From NCBI GenBank assembly GCA_027422505.1, contig JAPQWV010000017.1, forward strand, positions 20,151,501 to 20,215,500: DNA of 64,000 nt. The letters are read 5' to 3'. This DNA comes from Craterostigma plantagineum (taxonomy: Eukaryota > Streptophyta > Magnoliopsida > Lamiales > Linderniaceae). The position numbers and the translations under genes were made by a program. The stretch's first letter is position 1, and the number at the start of each line of letters is the position of its first letter. Below the pieces are notes generated by a model. The model made no database searches, had not been told where the DNA came from, and was given only the letters and a program-made list of their open reading frames with translations. Positions 24,091 through 44,241 of this stretch are shown here, piece by piece.

Positions 24091-27000
24091 GAGGAAATGC
24101 GTACAGGCTCTTGTCTTTACGAACTTGATGAGGTTGCCAAAGTGCTCGGCGAGAAGTTCCTCCTGCATTTTAGTATCGACATTTAAGATCGAGGCGATGC
24201 GTAGAATAGTAAAAGAACGATGATTTTCGAAGTCTTGGATGTTCGAGGGTCTCGAATTATTACCACATAAATGGATGTATTGTTCTTCAGCAACTCTTCG
24301 AAATGCATTTGAATTTTTGCCCCGTCAGGACCAGCTTCCTGAAACATACGCAGGGGATATTTTGTCGATAACATATCATGAGCACAGATACATGCTACTA
24401 CGTAATGAAAACTTGTTGAAAAGGTGAAGTGAAACGATTTTGAAGTAATAACATTCTAACTCTGAATATGTTGTAATTTACCTTTAGCACAGCAATTGTC
24501 ATGTCGTAGTTGTTTATCAAGAATACGGTCTGCAGCTTCGGTTTAGGGAACAGTTTGGCAAGCTTGACGAGTAAATCGTCTATAGCCATTCGCAATCTCT
24601 CTAAGTTGAGCTCAATCTGCGGTGTTTAGCATGCAACAAATGAGAAATGATAAGTTTTTAGAAACGCCACATATGCTATAAGCGCAGAAATGCAATTGAT
24701 TGGTAGAGTAGAGCTCAGTGATTTTCTGTGCTTTTATCTAACCTGACCATCTCCATAATCGACGTTAAGCTGGATTAGTGAAGCTGTAAACTCGGCATAG
24801 CGCCTCATTACATAATGGGGATGTACGTCTTCTTCCCACAATGCCCTGACGTTGGCGTTCCTTAAACTGTTGAGGTGCATGTCGAATACCATCTTAAACC
24901 TCGGCCACAAAGCAATATTAACCTGCACAGAATCATGGGAGAGTGTAATGAATTTGAATTAAGAGAAAATGAATTTGAAGGACTCAAATAACTGATGTTC
25001 CAACTCTTAAAACACAAGCATTCAGGTAATTTAATAGCACGGTGAGCTAAAGTCACTATTTCCAACCATTCCTCAAAATTGATAATCGTATATCTGAAAA
25101 GGATGCCCAGCCTCTTACAAGGTAAAAACTTGATAACACGTACATATCAAAGGAGAAAGAGCAGGTTGATCTGTCAGGATTCAACGAGATAATTGAGTAT
25201 GCTTGCTTACCTTGTCCAAATACGAATCTAGACATGGGATACGGCGACGGGACATTATAAGCTGGGAGAAAAGAAAAGAAATGAAACAAAAAAATTAATT
25301 AGCATTACTAAAATGAGAATTAGGATACACAAAACAAGAAAACTAATTATCATGAGTCTCATATATAATAATTTTATCAGAAAAAGCAAAACAAGAAAAA
25401 ATAAACTAAAAGAAGCACAGTTCTGCACCTGGTGTTGATATACAATTCGGATCATAAGCATGACACCAACAGCATCATAACAGTTTGGGAGAATCGTATT
25501 TAAGTGTTCATCAATTACTGAGAACGGCCCTGTTTATAACAGATCTCAAATGAGTATTTCGACATCATAATTGTGAAAAAAAAAGGACTTCCTTGTACCT
25601 ATTTAGATCAAATGATGTGCTCTTGGTTATAAATATTGATGTTTAGAATATTTTATCATCATTTGAAATTGAATATGAGTTTTCAAGATAAAAAGCAAAT
25701 ACCAGCAAATATTTCGTAAAACATTGATTCTTCATCAAAGAACTCGTCGCAGAAAAGGTACCTATACCATTGCACCAGGTAAAAAATATTAGACCTCGAA
25801 CATAATGAACGATAAAGAAGTATGTATAAAAAATACAAGAGTTTTCTAGTACTCGGAAGCAGCAGTGTCCATAAGCAGTTTGTGCAAACTCCTGAAAAGT
25901 ACTTCATAAGGATACTTTTTAGAGCTGGCTTCAGCAATATGTGGAATCAACGCAGGCTCATCAATTTCCTGTCATAAAGAAAAACAGTTACAGAAATCAC
26001 AATCAGATGCTAAAATGAACAAAAGTCACAGAGCATGAGGATTTCTTCAAGAAAATATGGAACTATCCCAAAGCAAACAGAGGAGATCGATTCAGTATTA
26101 CCTTGAGAATGTTTATCCTTTCTCCCAAAGCAAACACAGAAGATCGATTTTTCAAAGGTTCCCTTCCTCTTGAGAAAAGACTAAAGCTTCTAGTATCAAT
26201 ACCAATCAAATCACTAGCTGTTGCAATATCCAGCTGCAATTTCTCTAGTGCTTGAATATATGCTCCAATTTTTGAACTTAAAACCTGAATAAAAACGCGA
26301 AACAGCAACGTGAGGTTTACATGTATATGGCTAAATAAAGGCCTCCTTGCAATAATAACGCAATGCAACAAGCCTAAGAAAACGTTAATGCTACTATCAA
26401 TCTCGCAGCTGAAATCTTCGACTCCCCGTGGGATACACCATTCGGGTAAAAATCTTGAAAAACCAGCTTAACAGATTAAACCTTAACTGGAATATGTAAT
26501 TATGAAGCATACAATATTCAGAACGATGAATAAGCATCAAGTATTTTACCTTATTCATGGTGTCAATATATGCAGCACGGACCTCGGCATATACTTCTCT
26601 GCCTTGCTCCTTGAGAAACAAAATCGCATATCTGCAAGTTTTGAATCATGTTATGCTTTCAGATTGCCTTAAAAAACATCTAAACAACTATAATGGCAGG
26701 CCTAGAACAGAAAGATTTCACTCCCAACAACAAGATCCCTAGTACCAGCAAATAGACAGGCGACGACAATAAAAAGTCACAATGTGGTGACTCATATAGA
26801 TATGACTAAGAGGCTTTATAAATCAAGGAAAGTTAATTCTTCACCCTCTCAACATATGGACAGATAATTAATGAACTTACAGGGTGGAACTATTTTAGTC
26901 AATAATATCAATATATACAACTTAAGTGGGCATATCAATTCCAGTCACAACATGTTTGGACTATCATTTGAGTACGAATCAAGTTTTTACAGCTTTAACT

Positions 27001-29115
27001 TACTTATATTTTAGAACACTCTGTTGAAGGATCTGAACATTGGTCTTGGGTTTCCTCAATGCATTGAGTTTTTGGATCATGAAGTCAAATATCTATTCCA
27101 TGGACACCAAAAAGGAAAAAGAAAAACTATTAGCCGGAGGCATATCTGCGACAAATCAATAAAAAGAAATATAAAAGAGAGAAACAAGTCAAAGAAAATA
27201 ATAAAATAAACCATACAGATACACTTACCTGCCCTGTATATATGATATATTTGGTAGTCAAGAAAAATTAGATTGACAAATGCTGCAAACATTATCACAA
27301 TAGAATCGTAGCAACATCAAGTTACTTTACACAAGCTCTGTACCTTGGAAACTGCTTTCTGACGGAGTTTTTCCAGTTCAGGCTGAACATCTATCAAAGC
27401 TTTAGAAGTCTTCACCATGGTATCCTTTTCAACAAATTTCAGCTTTTTACTTAGAATCTCAAGTGTTCTCATGTATTCCTCATTTACCTGTTATAACAGT
27501 CATTAAATGAATCATTACAGCTATGCTAACCCAATCCTTTACAGTCTTGGACTTACGGAAGTACCTCTCCATCAACTATTATGTCAATCATTCTTGGAGG
27601 GACGATGATGTCCTCAACAAATTTAGCCAATTTTGATTCGGCAACCTGATAATGTACCGAAACATGTGTGACTCAAGACATCAGTGGGCACATTGATACC
27701 AAATCCAATGATTTTTATTTGTATAATCTGACGAGGCTTCATCATAAAAAGATTCAGTGACAGTATGTTCCACAGTTCAAAGGCTTTAAATGTAATGAAT
27801 GGGTCGTAAAATAATCACCTTTCGATTCTTCAGCTTCAGCCCCATATCCATTGACTTTTCTTGAAGAATTTTTATATCTGAACTTATCGAACCTATCTCT
27901 GCCTATCATAGAAAGATAGTTAGAGCACTGACTAATAAAATTATATTCAAAGATGTATCGGTTCCACCGAAGATCAATGACCCAGTTGTGCAGCTCAGAA
28001 TTCGACGAACGGAACAGAGTTACGCAAGTCATTCCTTTTCCCTTTTTCTAAATTTGTAAGAACTCTAGTAGAACAAATACAGAAGCTTCAGAATCCAAAC
28101 CGCACTTCCCAAAAAATTAAACAGAAGAAAAAACCCATGCTCTACGTGTGCAATGTCATAAGGTTTCCAGTAACTACTTACAGTATTTCAAAGAGTGTCC
28201 AGTTCTAGAATGCCTAGTGCTCACAGAAGGCAAGGGACAGATAATCGATCGATAACTTCACAGAAGATGTCATACCTGAAATCCACTTAAAAGATTTTCC
28301 ATCTGAGAAAGGATGGTGTCGCAGTCATGAATTTGATCATGTAATGAGACTAGATTATCGCTTTCTTTGATGTAATCCTGACAAGAAACAAAAAGTTCAG
28401 TCAAAACCAAAGCCCAAAAACATACCATACACCAGTCATCAGGCATTTCGTGAAGGGGAAAGCTCTTAATGCATCGTATGTCAATAATGCTACAAGCAGA
28501 ACACAACCCATAGATAAAAGGAACTGGGATAATGTTCCAAGAGTAAAAAGTGAAGTGAAAAACTAGAGTGAAATTTGAAACCTCAATTGAGTCGAGCTCG
28601 ATTTGCCGCAAGTTGTTCTCTACATCCCTGGTGTAGTCCCGCAGCTTGGTGCCTTTCGACAATATCATAGCAACCACCTTCAATTAAAAAAAAGCCCAAG
28701 AACATATCGTGAATATTATCAACTAAATCGGTAAAATAGTTGAGCTATCTTCCGTATCGTACATACATCATCAGTTTTACAATCTTCCAGCTCTTGCTCT
28801 AATCCCTCCAGTGAAATATCATCACTGATACCAAAATACCAAAGATAAGACATCCACCGATCATACCCAACAAAACACACCGGCACATCAAAAAAGAAAA
28901 AGAAGGAAAAAAAATTGAGAACCTTGATTCAACTTCATCGTCTTCGACCGTCAAATCACCAATAAACGACTTCAAATCCAACACTGAATCGCTAGCCTAG
29001 ACAAAAATAAAGACCGATCATGAGCTGACATTCACTCGACAACATAATCGTAACATCAATTCAGTAGATTACGTGATCATAAATCAATCCACAGCTATAC
29101 CTTGTCAGTCGTCAT
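23695..29115 (-). CDS. VPS52: Vacuolar protein sorting-associated protein 52 (GARP/EARP subunit)
   Basis: Twenty exons: 29115-29101, 28996-28923, 28824-28767, 28677-28582, 28377-28276, 27902-27819, 27645-27565, 27487-27344, 27092-27004, 26631-26550, 26284-26102, 25968-25853, 25761-25703, 25529-25429, 25261-25211, 24922-24743, 24616-24482, 24338-24264, 24162-24105, 23999-23695. They join in frame to 695 aa, close to plant VPS52 (Arabidopsis POKY POLLEN TUBE). Recognised segments are an acidic N-terminus (LKSFIGDLTVEDDE), the coiled coil around LRDYTRDVENNLRQIELDSIE, a central FDFMIQKLNALRKPKTN block and a conserved FASRWKAAIELMH region near the C-terminus. VPS52 is a core subunit of the tether that captures endosome-derived vesicles at the trans-Golgi network; the Arabidopsis mutant has a pollen tube defect. 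It is divergent from DRP2. Its penultimate intron holds a long GA microsatellite. Confidence 0.93.
24032..24094. repeat. (GA)n microsatellite in a VPS52 intron
   Basis: About 60 bp of GA with one interruption. It reads CT on the transcribed strand and fills most of the short intron between exons ending at 24105 and starting at 23999. Confidence 0.95.
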
Positions 29116-29824
29116 TTTGCCTTCTGCGAACTGATTTCCCCACAACGATTCTTTGTATATAATGTACGCAGAAAGTATTGGAATTCAATGGATTCACTGT
29201 TCAGATCTCAGCTAGGAGTCGAACACTCGACGTAATTATTACTTATTTCCAGCTAAAATATAAGAAAAAAGAAACATCAGATCCGACCCCTATTAGAAAA
29301 CCATTCTTGTTTAACAGTATCTGATCCGACCCAGTTACTTATTGGACCAATCAGACCCAGCCAATACAGTATTAACCTTTTGTTTAACATAATAATTTTA
29401 ACCTTTGTCATCTTCCATGATTTAATACTCGCAACTTACACGTGACGTAATTAATCACGGTATCCATAAGTTCTGAAATTGAACTCAGATTTAGTTATAA
29501 TTGTCAGTTTAATTTAAATATTTGCAATGCATTTACTTAAAAGTATCAACACTGCACTTTCCTTTTCCCGTCTTAATTAAATACATTTCATTTTCTTCAA
29601 CAGCACACATTTATATTACATTTCATTTCTCGTTTCTTCTTCAGACATTTGAAGCATTCAAACGCTCGCCGAAGCCCTAAACGTTGAGTGTTCGATACAT
29701 CAATCGATCTTCGCGAGCTCAATTGGATCTGCGTTCGATCCAGTTGTTTGTTATTTGTCATCGGGAACCTCTGATTCCGTTGTGTTCGGGGACGTTGATT
29801 TGCTTGTTGGGCGGGAAGAAATCG
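29116..29824. other. Divergent promoter region between VPS52 and DRP2
   Basis: This 709-bp interval separates the two start codons and must hold both leaders and promoters. A CCCTAAAC (telo-box-like) stretch lies near 29675. The DRP2 frame is open upstream of 29825 to an ATG at 29684, but the homologous start is at 29825. Confidence 0.6.
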
Positions 29825-37723
<7,899 letters not shown>

Positions 37724-37852
37724 TGTAGTAGAGAGACCTCATGGGAAAAATTATTATTCTTTGTTACTCTTATTTATTGATGATTCTTGAGATTTATTTC
37801 GACCTAGTTTGGATAAATAATAAATACTAATTTATTTTGCACACCCTACATG

Positions 37853-38601
37853 TAGACATGTTCGGAAGGTTTCAAAAACCGGAACTGAACCGAAACCGAA
37901 CCGGCGGTCAACGGTTCGGTTAACCGGGGTCAACGGTTCCGGTTATAACCGGAACCGAACCGTCATTTAGATCGGTTCGGTTTCGGTTCGTAATATTCTA
38001 GAACCGAAACCGGCGGTTTGTAACCGGCGGTTAACCGGCGGTTTGTAACCGACGGTTAACCGCCGGTTTATATATTAAAATAATAATAAAAATAATTCAA
38101 ACGGTTTATATATATGACCCTTTGTCCATTACCATTTACAAAGAAAAAATAAAAAATTCAATCATATCACCAAACTATATGATTTATTGTATTATTTTTA
38201 AATTTTTTATTTTTCTCTATAAATAGGGGGATTAATAGTAGATTTTTTAAGCAATAATCTTTAGTTTTTAAAAATATTTAAGTTGTATTTTTTTCACTTG
38301 AGTTTTATAAGCAATAATTAATTCTTTTTAAAATATTGAACTTTGAAGGTACATTATAAAACAAAATCAAATTTCTTTATTATTCTCCAATAAACAACAA
38401 AAAGCAAAAAAAAAAAAAAATAGAAAAACCGGTTTGAAACCGTAACCGGCGGTTTCAAACCGGAACCGTTGAAACCGGCGGTTTCAAAACCGTAACCGAA
38501 CCGTGGTTAACCACGGTTCGGTTACGGTTTAAGCATATTTCGGTTCCAAACCGGCGGTTACGAACCGGCAAACCGAAACCGAAACCGTATGAACACCTCT
38601 A
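37853..38601. mobile_element. hAT-type non-autonomous element with GGTTCGGTTTCGG subterminal repeats
   Basis: The 749-bp element is flanked by a perfect 8-bp duplication CCTACATG (37845-37852 and 38602-38609). Terminal repeats are TAGACATGTTCGG on the left and, as reverse complement, TAGAGGTGTTCAT on the right. Both subterminal regions are packed with CGGTTT/AACCGG motifs in both orientations around an AT-rich core. No protein is encoded. Confidence 0.88.
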
Positions 38602-39039
38602 CCTACATGTGTGCCTGGAAGTTTTTTAATTATTTTTTAAAATTTACTTTGCCACATTTACTATGTATTTAATAAATAATGATTATCAATGCCAAGAATA
38701 GTACTTGGCCTTAAAGTGGGTTGACCGTTTTGTTTAGATAATTCCTGAAATTTTTTGGTGGGCATTAAATATATGTAGGCCAACCTACTTGAAATTATCA
38801 TGTTCGAGTACGCCGTAATGATAGTTTTCGGAATACGACGATTATTAGCCTATATTGCATTGATGGGTGGTTTTTTATAAAAATAACTGACCAATTGGCT
38901 AGAAATTTTGGTGTAATTGATACACCAAATTGAATTGGATAGTTGATAAATACCCCGACAATTAATAAAAGAGTATAGATATATACACGTGATTTTGTAG
39001 TTGAAACCTTGATATTGGAAGTATATATAGACTTGCGTC

Positions 39040-40130
39040 TAGAGCTGTCAATGGGTCGGGGCGGGGCGGGGCCTGCTGCCCGCCAAAGCCCGCCACTTGC
39101 CCCGCCATGTAGCGGGCCTGAAAAAATGGAACCCAGCCTGCCCCGCGGCGGGCCGCGGGCTTGGCGGGCTAGGCTCGCCCGCTTGGAAATTTTTTAATTT
39201 TTTTAATTTTTAATTTTATACTTTAATTTATTATATTTTTTAATTAATTAAGATATTTATTAATAAATTACGGATAACCAACATATAATATATATTTATT
39301 AATATATATGTATTTAATTATGGTCTTGTGAATTATTAACTATAAATTTAATTATATAAACATAAATATATTTTAAATATAATATATAATATACTCCCTT
39401 CGTCCCGCTAATTTTATCGCATTTTTCCATTTTAGGGCGTCCCAATAATTTTAGGGTCATTTTCGGAATCAATCCCCATTAAGGGTTTTCGAATTCAGGC
39501 ACTGTTTGAGAATTTTTAGGATATGACCCATTTTGTGTGTAAAAGAAGTGGTATGAAAGATATATAAACTGGTATAGAATGATCATTTTGTGTTACAAAC
39601 TTTCAACATACTGGTATGTCAGAGCAATGAAGTGGCACTGCAGAAAATAAACTGGTATTAGATGATCATAAACTGGTACGGATTATGATTTCAACATACC
39701 GATATGTAAAAGCAATGAAGTGGTACTGCAGAAATGGGTCCTTAAAACTAAAATTTTTGCCAAGAGGACCTAAATCTTAAATGATAGTTATGTGATGGCC
39801 TGAAATGAAAGTCCCATAATATTATCACCTTTCCGTTTTGGGTAAAATTAAACACCATTTTAAATGTAATTGGAGAAAAAAGCAAATGTTAGGAATAATT
39901 TGGAAAAAGTTATAAATTTATATGTAATCACATTATACTATATTATTATAATAATGCCACTTTAATTGCGTGCTCAACAACTTATGTGATTAACTTGCTA
40001 AGACAAAAGAAGTGAGCTGGCCTGCCCCGCCGTTCGGATCCGCTCCTTGGCGGACCTAAAAGATTCCAGCCCAAACCGCCCTTTTAGAGGGGCACAGCGG
40101 CCCAGCCCGCGATCCAAGTTGACCGTTCTA
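39040..40130. mobile_element. hAT-type non-autonomous element with GC-rich ends and nested MITE-like segment
   Basis: The ends TAGAGCTGTCAATGGGTCGG and (reverse complement of right) TAGAACGGTCAACTTGGATC are flanked by CTTGCGTC (39032-39039) and CTTGCGGC (40131-40138), a 7-of-8 duplication. GGCGGGC-rich subterminal sequence surrounds an AT-rich core. From 39394 the core contains a CTCCCTTCGTCCC end preceded by TA, typical of Stowaway-like MITEs; its partner end was not found. No coding capacity. Confidence 0.8.
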
Positions 40131-40493
40131 CTTGCGGCTTATAACACCAAAGTCAGAGCCAGAGGAGGAAAGGGTTATAATGTTCTCTACTTGCAGTTAT
40201 AAATTGCACAGCATGCTTTCAAATTTGGATTAATCTGTTTCAACGTCACTATGGAAAAAAACTATTTTTTGTCCTTACAATATATTCAGGAAGTACAGGA
40301 AATTCAGCTGGAAAGGTAGTAAATAGTAATGAAGAGAGGTCAGCGTTTTTATGGTCTAATTGATATATATTTCTGCTCCAACACCAGACAGGACAAACAG
40401 GGATACAACATTACTATTCATAAAACACAAGCATAAAAAGAACAGAGCATTAGAGTAACATAAAAGAGGAAACGTCAAACCATGTTAACTCAA

Positions 40494-42038
40494 CTAACAG
40501 ACAGAGTGAAGATTCTTCCCAAGGTACACCAAATGCCACGTCAGCGCCACGAGGGTCGCCGCGTTGAGCATAGACGAATACGAGTTCAGCTGACGGAGCC
40601 CATCGCCGCCGCCGGCCGAACCCTTCGCCGGAGCACCTTCAGCCCTCTTCGTTTCCACCCCCTCAGCGGTAGCCGGAGTTTTTACAGTCTCTTCTTCTTC
40701 TCCTCCTCGTTGTCTCAACGCACTTCCTTCTTCCTTCTCCTTCTTCATCCTCTCAAACATCACCTGCCAATCGAACAATCAATCGACTACTGTAATAACG
40801 CCGAAACCCTAAACGAAGCTACGATATTGTACGGACAGAAGTATTACCTTGGTGGCGCGAGGCTCCAAGTAAAGCGAGTTCGCCAGAGTCATGAGTAGGG
40901 AGGCGCCCAGCGCCGCCATACTGACGCCGGAGAACATCCTCCGCGGGCCCATCAGATGTCCGAGCATGGCGAGCCCTATGCTCGAGCCCATGGCCTTGAA
41001 GTACAGCGGATAAATCTTGCTCTGAACCATGGCGAACTGAGTCCTCGGCAGCGCAGCGGCGAGGACGTAGCCTGAGGCAAACGTCACCCACAGGCTCGTG
41101 CCGTACGCCACCGAGAATCCCAGTAGGTGGAGAACGCCGGTGGCCGACACCATCGTCTTCCACGGGACGAGGTAAGAGAGGACGCCGGCCGTACGGCGGA
41201 AGACCCACATAAAGCCCTTCGTTCCTTTCTCTGCTCCGTGTTTTGCCTTCTCTGCGGCTTCGCCGGCGGTTACTTTTGCGCCGTGGGCTGCGTCGTACGC
41301 CGTGTCCTTGACTTTTCCGTAAGTTTCTTTAACGGCGGCCTCGGACATATCCTTGGCCTTGTCTGAAGCCATACGAGCCTTGCCGGAAACCTTGCCCGCC
41401 ATATGGCTTACAGCATCCTTCGCTTCCTCAGCCTTCTCCGCCGTCACGTCGGCCGTGTCCTTGACTTTTCCGTAAGTTCCTTTAACGCCTGCCTCGGACA
41501 TACCCTTGGCCTTGTCTGAAGCCATACGAGCCTTGCCAGAAACTTTGCCCGTCGTCTGGCTTACAGAATCCTTCGCTTCCTCAGCCTTCTCCGCCGTCCC
41601 GTCGGCCGTGTCCTCGACGGCGTCCTTGGTCTGACCAAAGGCGCTCGCCACCTTGTGCTTGCACTTGCCGTAGGCGTCGCAGACGAGCTCTTTGGGGCTG
41701 AACCTAGCGTGGGAAGAAGACGTCGTTACTTCATCCTCGTCTTCGCCGGAGGAAGAAGAAGCCCCTTTCAGCTTCTCCTTCGCGTATGAAAGGCGGGAGG
41801 AGCCCTCGTCGTCGTCTCCGTGAACTGCGGCGGCGTGGGCACGGACGTCGCCGTCCTGCGGCGAGATGAAGACCTTTGTGTTGCCGTCGTCTTTCTCTAG
41901 CTTGACCTTGACTGTTTCCTGGCCTTGTTTCAGCACTGTGGCCGACGGCGGCTTCGGACTGAAGAAACCTGCGTCTGCGAGCGTTGTTAGCAGGAGCAAA
42001 AAAACGACTATCAATGATCTCTTCATTTTCATCTCCAT
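40494..42038 (-). CDS. LEA-like repeat protein with TMEM205-like (DUF4149) membrane domain
   Basis: Exons 42038-40848 and 40763-40494 give 486 aa. A hydrophobic signal peptide (about 1-24: KRSLIVVFLLLLTTLADA) is followed by an acidic linker. Next is an alanine/lysine/glutamate-rich LEA_4-like region containing a 51-residue repeat (AEKAEEAKDAVSH, GKVSGKARMASDKAK). A C-terminal block with about four hydrophobic helices follows (LVPWKTMVSATGVLHLLG onward), and a charged segment with a last helix is encoded by exon 2. The architecture matches Arabidopsis At1g72100-type LEA-domain proteins with a TMEM205-like domain. A role in desiccation or seed stress tolerance is inferred from the LEA repeats and from ABRE sites upstream. 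No enzymatic activity is suggested. Three in-frame ATGs (42038, 42032, 42026) are close together; the first was used. Confidence 0.88.
41299..41604. repeat. 153-bp in-frame tandem repeat in the LEA-like gene
   Basis: Two units of 153 bp (41299-41451 and 41452-41604) and the start of a third at 41605. The period is 51 codons, so the frame is kept; the units differ at scattered positions. It encodes the duplicated K/A/E-rich helical segment. Confidence 0.9.
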
Positions 42039-42143
42039 GGATGGGCGTTGTATGTATTAGTTATTACACAGAAAGCTTAAACGTGTTCAGTTTAAATAGA
42101 AGGTTAGATGGAAGTTTATAGAGGTTTATAGAGAATTTCCATT

Positions 42144-42182
42144 ACGTGGCGTCCTAAAATGCAACGCGTGGCGTGGCACGTG
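42144..42182. promoter_or_regulatory. ABRE cluster (ACGTGGC and CACGTG) upstream of the LEA-like gene
   Basis: ACGTGGC lies at 42144-42150 and CACGTG at 42177-42182, with CGCGTGGCGTGG between them. They are about 105-145 bp upstream of the start codon, and a CTATTTAAA TATA-like box lies near 42090. ABREs bind group A bZIPs in ABA responses, which fits an LEA gene. Confidence 0.7.
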
Positions 42183-43020
42183 TTGTTGTTGTAAGAGGCT
42201 TCTTACCCTATCCAATCTCTTTCTTCGTCGACACTATTTATCCTTTTTCTTAATTGTGAGTGAGATCAGATAAAAGCTAGATGTAGTATCATCTTTTGAG
42301 AACTGCTATTTTAACCTTGGGGACGAGAAAATGGTAGTAATTCTTATCGAGTAAATTTAATTAAAAAAAATTTAAACTCATGATGATGGTGAGAGAGAAG
42401 AAAGATTAGCAAAAGTGCGGTTTCTTTTAATAGATATTATTGTAAAATCAGCTCTTTTTAAGTTTGTGGTTCCTATGGATACAACAACATTGCTCTATTG
42501 CCAACCAGCTTCTGCGATTCCTCGATCGCTGGCTTCGACATACCATTAAATTCAGAAGAAAATTCAATCTTTTTACCTGGGTGCATCTCAAGCTCGAAGC
42601 TTTCAGTCTTTCATACGCCATCTATAGTACGCGCTTCCTCCTTGTTATTTGTAAGTGGAATGACGAATTACGATCCTTGGTTAAAATTATCGACGGTTCT
42701 GCCTTCATCGTCATTTGTTCTTACCCAATGCGTTGTTCTCGTCGTGTGTTGTTGTTAAAACGATTTGGGGGATGACTGCATTCGGAATTCTGGCATTAGG
42801 GTGTTTGAATTTTTCAGTTTTCAAGTGCAATTGATCATAATTGATTACTTGGGTTGGGGATAGAGAATTGGGATGATGCCTCTTTAATTTGGATGTATTG
42901 CTACCACACCGTACGTTGTTCTTCTTGAAACCGTGAATCGAGCTTGAAATCTTGAATCAGTTACAGATTTTCTCTGTTTTTTCCTCTTTTTCGGATTAAT
43001 GCAGGCGAATAGCATCACAA
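42183..43020 (+). other. Intergenic region and probable 5' leader of the HIG1-domain gene
   Basis: AT-rich DNA. The part ending in a T-rich tract and ATGCAG near 43003 is a plausible leader intron, leaving about 17 bp of leader before the ATG at 43021. No separate gene was recognised. Confidence 0.45.
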
Positions 43021-43879
43021 ATGGGAGCCGTAAACCCAGAGCTCGAGGAGCTGTACACCGATAAAAAACGCATTAGGAACCCTTTAGTCCCAATTGGTAT
43101 GCATTTCTTTCTTCTTTCTCGCCTTATTTCAGCTACTGTTCTTTCTATTACAAGTATCGAACCTCCATCGTATTCTGTTATGTAGTGTTCAATTTAGAAG
43201 CATCATTTCACCCAACGAAACTTTTGCCTCGGTTTTTATGTCTATGTCGATGAAAGTACTCATATCCCCAATCCCCTATCGGTCTTAAAATCTTAAGTTC
43301 AAAGTTGAATGCCCATCTGCAAATCTGCTGAGCTATTTCCTTCTCTTTCGTTCGCTATAACATAAACATGCAGCGAAGATACATATATCTTTTACATCGG
43401 CTTTCATTCCTCACCTCAAGAAAAGAAAAGGAAAAGCACGATATTGGCTCTTTCTCTGATCTGCTATTAGGGTTATGGTCGATAGTAAATTGTTAGGTTC
43501 AAAGTTGAATATCTGCTGAGTTATGGCCTATGACAGTAGTAGCTTGTGGCCCATATTACATAAAACGTGCAACGAAGATACATATATCTCTTACATTGGC
43601 TTCCATTGCTCATCTCGAGTAAAAAAAGAAAAAAAAAGAACGTTTGTTTCTCTGATCTGCGATGAAGGGTTATGATCGATCGATCGTTCTTTTCTTTTCT
43701 CAGGTGCGTTGATCACAGCAGGTGTGCTAACTGCGGGCCTGATAAGTTTCAGACAGGGAAAGTCTCACTTGGGACAGAAACTAATGCGGGCCCGTGTGGT
43801 TGCCCAAGGGGGGACAGTCGCCGTAATGGTCGGGACAGCCTATTACTATGGCGAAGATTTCGGACGATCGAAATCATGA
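43021..43879 (+). CDS. HIG1-domain protein (respiratory supercomplex factor-like)
   Basis: Exons 43021-43096 and 43704-43879 give 83 aa. The N-terminus is hydrophilic (MGAVNPELEELYTDKKRIRNP). Two hydrophobic helices follow, ALITAGVLTAGLISFRQGK and VVAQGGTVAVMVGTAYYYG, separated by a basic HIG1-type motif (QKLMRARVVAQG). HIG1 proteins sit in the inner mitochondrial membrane and assist cytochrome oxidase and supercomplex assembly, some in response to hypoxia. The plant homologues (At3g05550-like) are of similar small size. The intron carries a 200-bp tandem repeat. Confidence 0.85.
43293..43690. repeat. About 200-bp tandem repeat in the HIG1 gene intron
   Basis: Landmark TTCAAAGTTGAAT recurs exactly 200 bp apart (AAAGTTGAAT at 43301 and 43501). 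Both copies contain ATCTGCTGAG, GCGAAGATACATATATC-like and GGGTTATGGTCGAT-like blocks. A third copy lies at 61970-62415. Confidence 0.85.
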
Positions 43880-44009
43880 AAGATAGATAGGCTTGCTACT
43901 GTTATTATGCCTCTTCCAGAGTCTATATTTATTCACGTTTGTTCGGGAACAAAAACAATAATGCTGCTGCTACAGAAGGTGAAAAATTATGATGAGCTGA
44001 TATATATTA

Positions 44010-44241
44010 CTCCCTTAGTCCCATTATTTTTTGTACATTTTACTATATCGGGCGTCCCGCTAACTTACATTTCATTTTTTGGCAAAATACTATTACAAAT
44101 AAGCAATATAATAATATTAAATATTCATAAAAGACGTGTCAAAATATACACTTTTTACTTTGTATTATATTATTAAAATATTCAGTTTCTTAAAAATCGT
44201 ATCATACTCTAAATGTCCATAAATTAATGGGATGGAGGGAG
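44010..44241. mobile_element. Stowaway-like MITE
   Basis: The 232-bp element is flanked by TA. Ends are CTCCCTTAGTCCC and (reverse complement of right) CTCCCTCCATCCC. It has no coding capacity. The ends and TA duplication fit Tc1/mariner-derived Stowaway elements. Confidence 0.85.

Noticed and set aside
24000..24168. Continuous VPS52 frame reading through the GA microsatellite
   Set aside because: The open frame encodes an S/L repeat tract and loses the conserved KTRASEDPSVG junction. Splicing 24105 to 23999 restores the conserved protein.
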